A stretch of DNA of 14,622 nt, from positions 1 through 14,622 of the forward strand of contig CAMKAP010000026.1 in assembly GCA_946410505.1 (NCBI GenBank), read 5' to 3'. A program made the translations under genes and the position numbers. Of the stretch, positions 13,250 to 14,622 are shown piece after piece. Under the pieces are notes generated by a model. The model was not told the DNA's origin. It saw only the letters and a list, made by a program, of their open reading frames with translations, and ran no database searches. Origin of the DNA: an uncultured Clostridia bacterium (lineage in GTDB: Bacteria > Bacillota_A > Clostridia > Oscillospirales > Oscillospiraceae). Each line of letters starts with the position of its first letter. Position 1 is the first letter of the stretch.

Positions 13250-14622
13250 AAACCTGGGCCAGATCCCAGACAGCTTCGTCCTGAAGGCGGATGCCGCGCT
13301 GGGGCTGACCAAAAGAAAACAACGCAAAACCGGCAAAAGAAAGCTTCTGCGAACTCTGCTGATCGCGGCGGTGATCACGGCGCTGCTGGGCGCCACCGCC
13401 TATGCCATGGGACTGCTGGGGCTAAGGGAGCGCATTTTCCCCGTGGAGGGGACGGAAAAGGTCGTTGTGGTGCCCAACGGCCTCAAGGGAACCAAAACCT
13501 ATGAGGGCACCGGTGAATGGTGGATCTGGCAAGACGAGCATCGAAACGACCCGGGGGACTACAGCCTCTCCTTCCTGCAGGGGAACGACCAAAAGCGCAA
13601 GACCTGCCAGCTGTATTGGGCCTTGACGCCGGAAGCTGCGGACAAGCTCTATGAAATCGCGGAAACCTACGACCTTGAGCTCTATTCCGAGAGCGTGACC
13701 GCAGACAGCATGGAGCGCCTGACGGCCCTCACAGGCATTCAGCCCTTCCTGACAGAAGGGGAAGCTGCTTTTACCGGCGGCTACGTGTTCGCCGACGGCT
13801 CCTTTAAGGCAGAGGGATTCCTGAACCTGGACGAATTCTCGCTCGACTATGTACTGAGCCGTTTTTCTACCGGAGCGCTGTATCCCTACGGCGGCGTCAC
13901 CCGACTGCAGGACTATAGCGAGCGGGACTTTGTGACCGCCATGGGACAGACTGTCAACATCGTGAGCTTTTCCAATCGGACGGAGCTCTGGTATCTCTCC
14001 GCCGACGGGGAGACCTTCGTGGCTCTACAGCTCCGAAATTTGCCGGACCAGGCGAGCCTGGAACGGGCTGGTCTTGCGGATCGGGACGCGATGGCGGAGT
14101 ATATAGCGGATCGGATCGACTTTGCCGCCCTCTGTGAGAAGAACGACGCAGTGCAGCAGATTGTCAGCACACCTCGCGGCGCGGAGGATAACCGGGAGGC
14201 TGCCCAGCGGCTGGAGGACTTCTATAACAGCCCCATGTTTTCCGCTGCCCGGGAGTTCCAGGACTTCTTTATCGCCACCTTCTACGGGTCAAGCTTTACC
14301 GGCGTCTACGGCCAGGAGGGCTATGAAGACATTGACGCAGAGCTTTCCCACCTGGCGGAGCAGTACGGCCTGCGTTACGCAACGTCCAAGACCACGCAAG
14401 ACAGACATACGGTCTACGATAATGGCGTGGAGGTTTGGGATGGAGAGGCAGAGAGCAAGATCCTCAAGACCTATTGCATCCCAAAGGACGCGCTCTATAC
14501 CGGCATGATCCACTACGTGGCTCCCAGTGAGTATCAGCGGATCTGGATCTACGAGACCGAGGAGGGCCAGCAGATCGTCTGCTTTACCGATGGGCCGGAG
14601 AAGATCAGCGGGGTGTACCTGT
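13224..14622 (+). CDS. Membrane anti-sigma-type protein, 3' partial (cassette 4)
   Basis: The frame is open from ATG 13224 to the window end, giving 466 complete codons with no stop. AGGAGGG lies 8 bases before the ATG, and the gene overlaps sigma 4 by 26 nt. The cytoplasmic part (1-41) includes LGQIPDSFVLKAD, similar in pattern to the IGDIDDRFIAEA segment of the cassette 2 protein, followed by basic residues. A transmembrane segment spans about 42-63 and ends in AYAMG like the other partners. The outer domain of more than 400 residues is the largest of the four and resembles none of them; it is rich in Tyr, Trp and acidic residues, and I do not recognise it. It contains no zinc-binding motif. 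The role as inhibitor and sensor for sigma 4 is inferred from overlap and topology. Confidence 0.78.
   Translation, partial: MENSLYLFENLGQIPDSFVLKADAALGLTKRKQRKTGKRKLLRTLLIAAVITALLGATAYAMGLLGLRERIFPVEGTEKVVVVPNGLKGTKTYEGTGEWWIWQDEHRNDPGDYSLSFLQGNDQKRKTCQLYWALTPEAADKLYEIAETYDLELYSESVTADSMERLTALTGIQPFLTEGEAAFTGGYVFADGSFKAEGFLNLDEFSLDYVLSRFSTGALYPYGGVTRLQDYSERDFVTAMGQTVNIVSFSNRTELWYLSADGETFVALQLRNLPDQASLERAGLADRDAMAEYIADRIDFAALCEKNDAVQQIVSTPRGAEDNREAAQRLEDFYNSPMFSAAREFQDFFIATFYGSSFTGVYGQEGYEDIDAELSHLAEQYGLRYATSKTTQDRHTVYDNGVEVWDGEAESKILKTYCIPKDALYTGMIHYVAPSEYQRIWIYETEEGQQIVCFTDGPEKISGVYL

Noticed and set aside
1..14622. CRISPR arrays, tRNA or rRNA genes, insertion sequences, transposases
   Set aside because: I saw no regularly spaced repeats, RNA gene signatures or transposase-like proteins on either strand.

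Overview
This window looks like chromosomal DNA from a Gram-positive gut-type Clostridia (Bacillota, probably near Oscillospiraceae/Ruminococcaceae). The reasons are strong AGGAGG-like ribosome binding sites, TTG starts, lipoprotein signal peptides, several short sigma-70-like sigma factors each paired with a single-pass membrane protein, and roughly 50-60% GC in the lines I counted. The assignment is an inference from style, not from a marker gene.

Left part (1-7391): three paralogous extracellular solute-binding-type proteins surround one divergent ECF sigma/anti-sigma operon. The first (2-2053, 5' end outside the window) converges on the anti-sigma gene, and a strong 17-bp hairpin lies between them. 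The sigma gene (3760-3203, minus strand, TTG start) and its membrane partner (3222-2113) overlap by 20 nt. Divergent from them runs a compact 415-aa binding lipoprotein (3904-5151), then a 724-aa lipoprotein (5217-7391) with an extra N-terminal propeller-like half. No ABC permease or ATPase gene is present, so a sensing or surface role is as plausible as transport.

Middle (7389-9174): a probable housekeeping promoter drives a VanZ-family membrane protein with a long unassigned C-terminal domain. It is followed by a stand-alone OmpR/PhoB-type winged-helix DNA-binding domain and a rho-independent terminator.

Right part (9190-14622): three consecutive sigma/membrane-protein cassettes on the plus strand. 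Their sigma factors are close paralogs (shared N-terminal RSE(Q/R)AI motif), each overlaps its partner gene by 4-26 nt, and the partners have a common transmembrane segment but different outer domains. The last one runs off the window end.

The signal I find most interesting is a promoter grammar. The divergent 3760/3904 intergenic region holds two mirror-image copies of GTGCGACAAA-N13-GCGTTCTTA, each followed three bases later by GTGA. Variants with the same spacing stand before the 724-aa lipoprotein and before sigma genes 3 and 4, with a weak match before sigma gene 2. This suggests an autoregulated ECF network linking the binding lipoproteins to the sigma factors. A second notable point is that the anti-sigma proteins of cassettes 1 and 3 share the same outer domain although their sigma factors belong to different subfamilies. 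That implies partner or ectodomain exchange.
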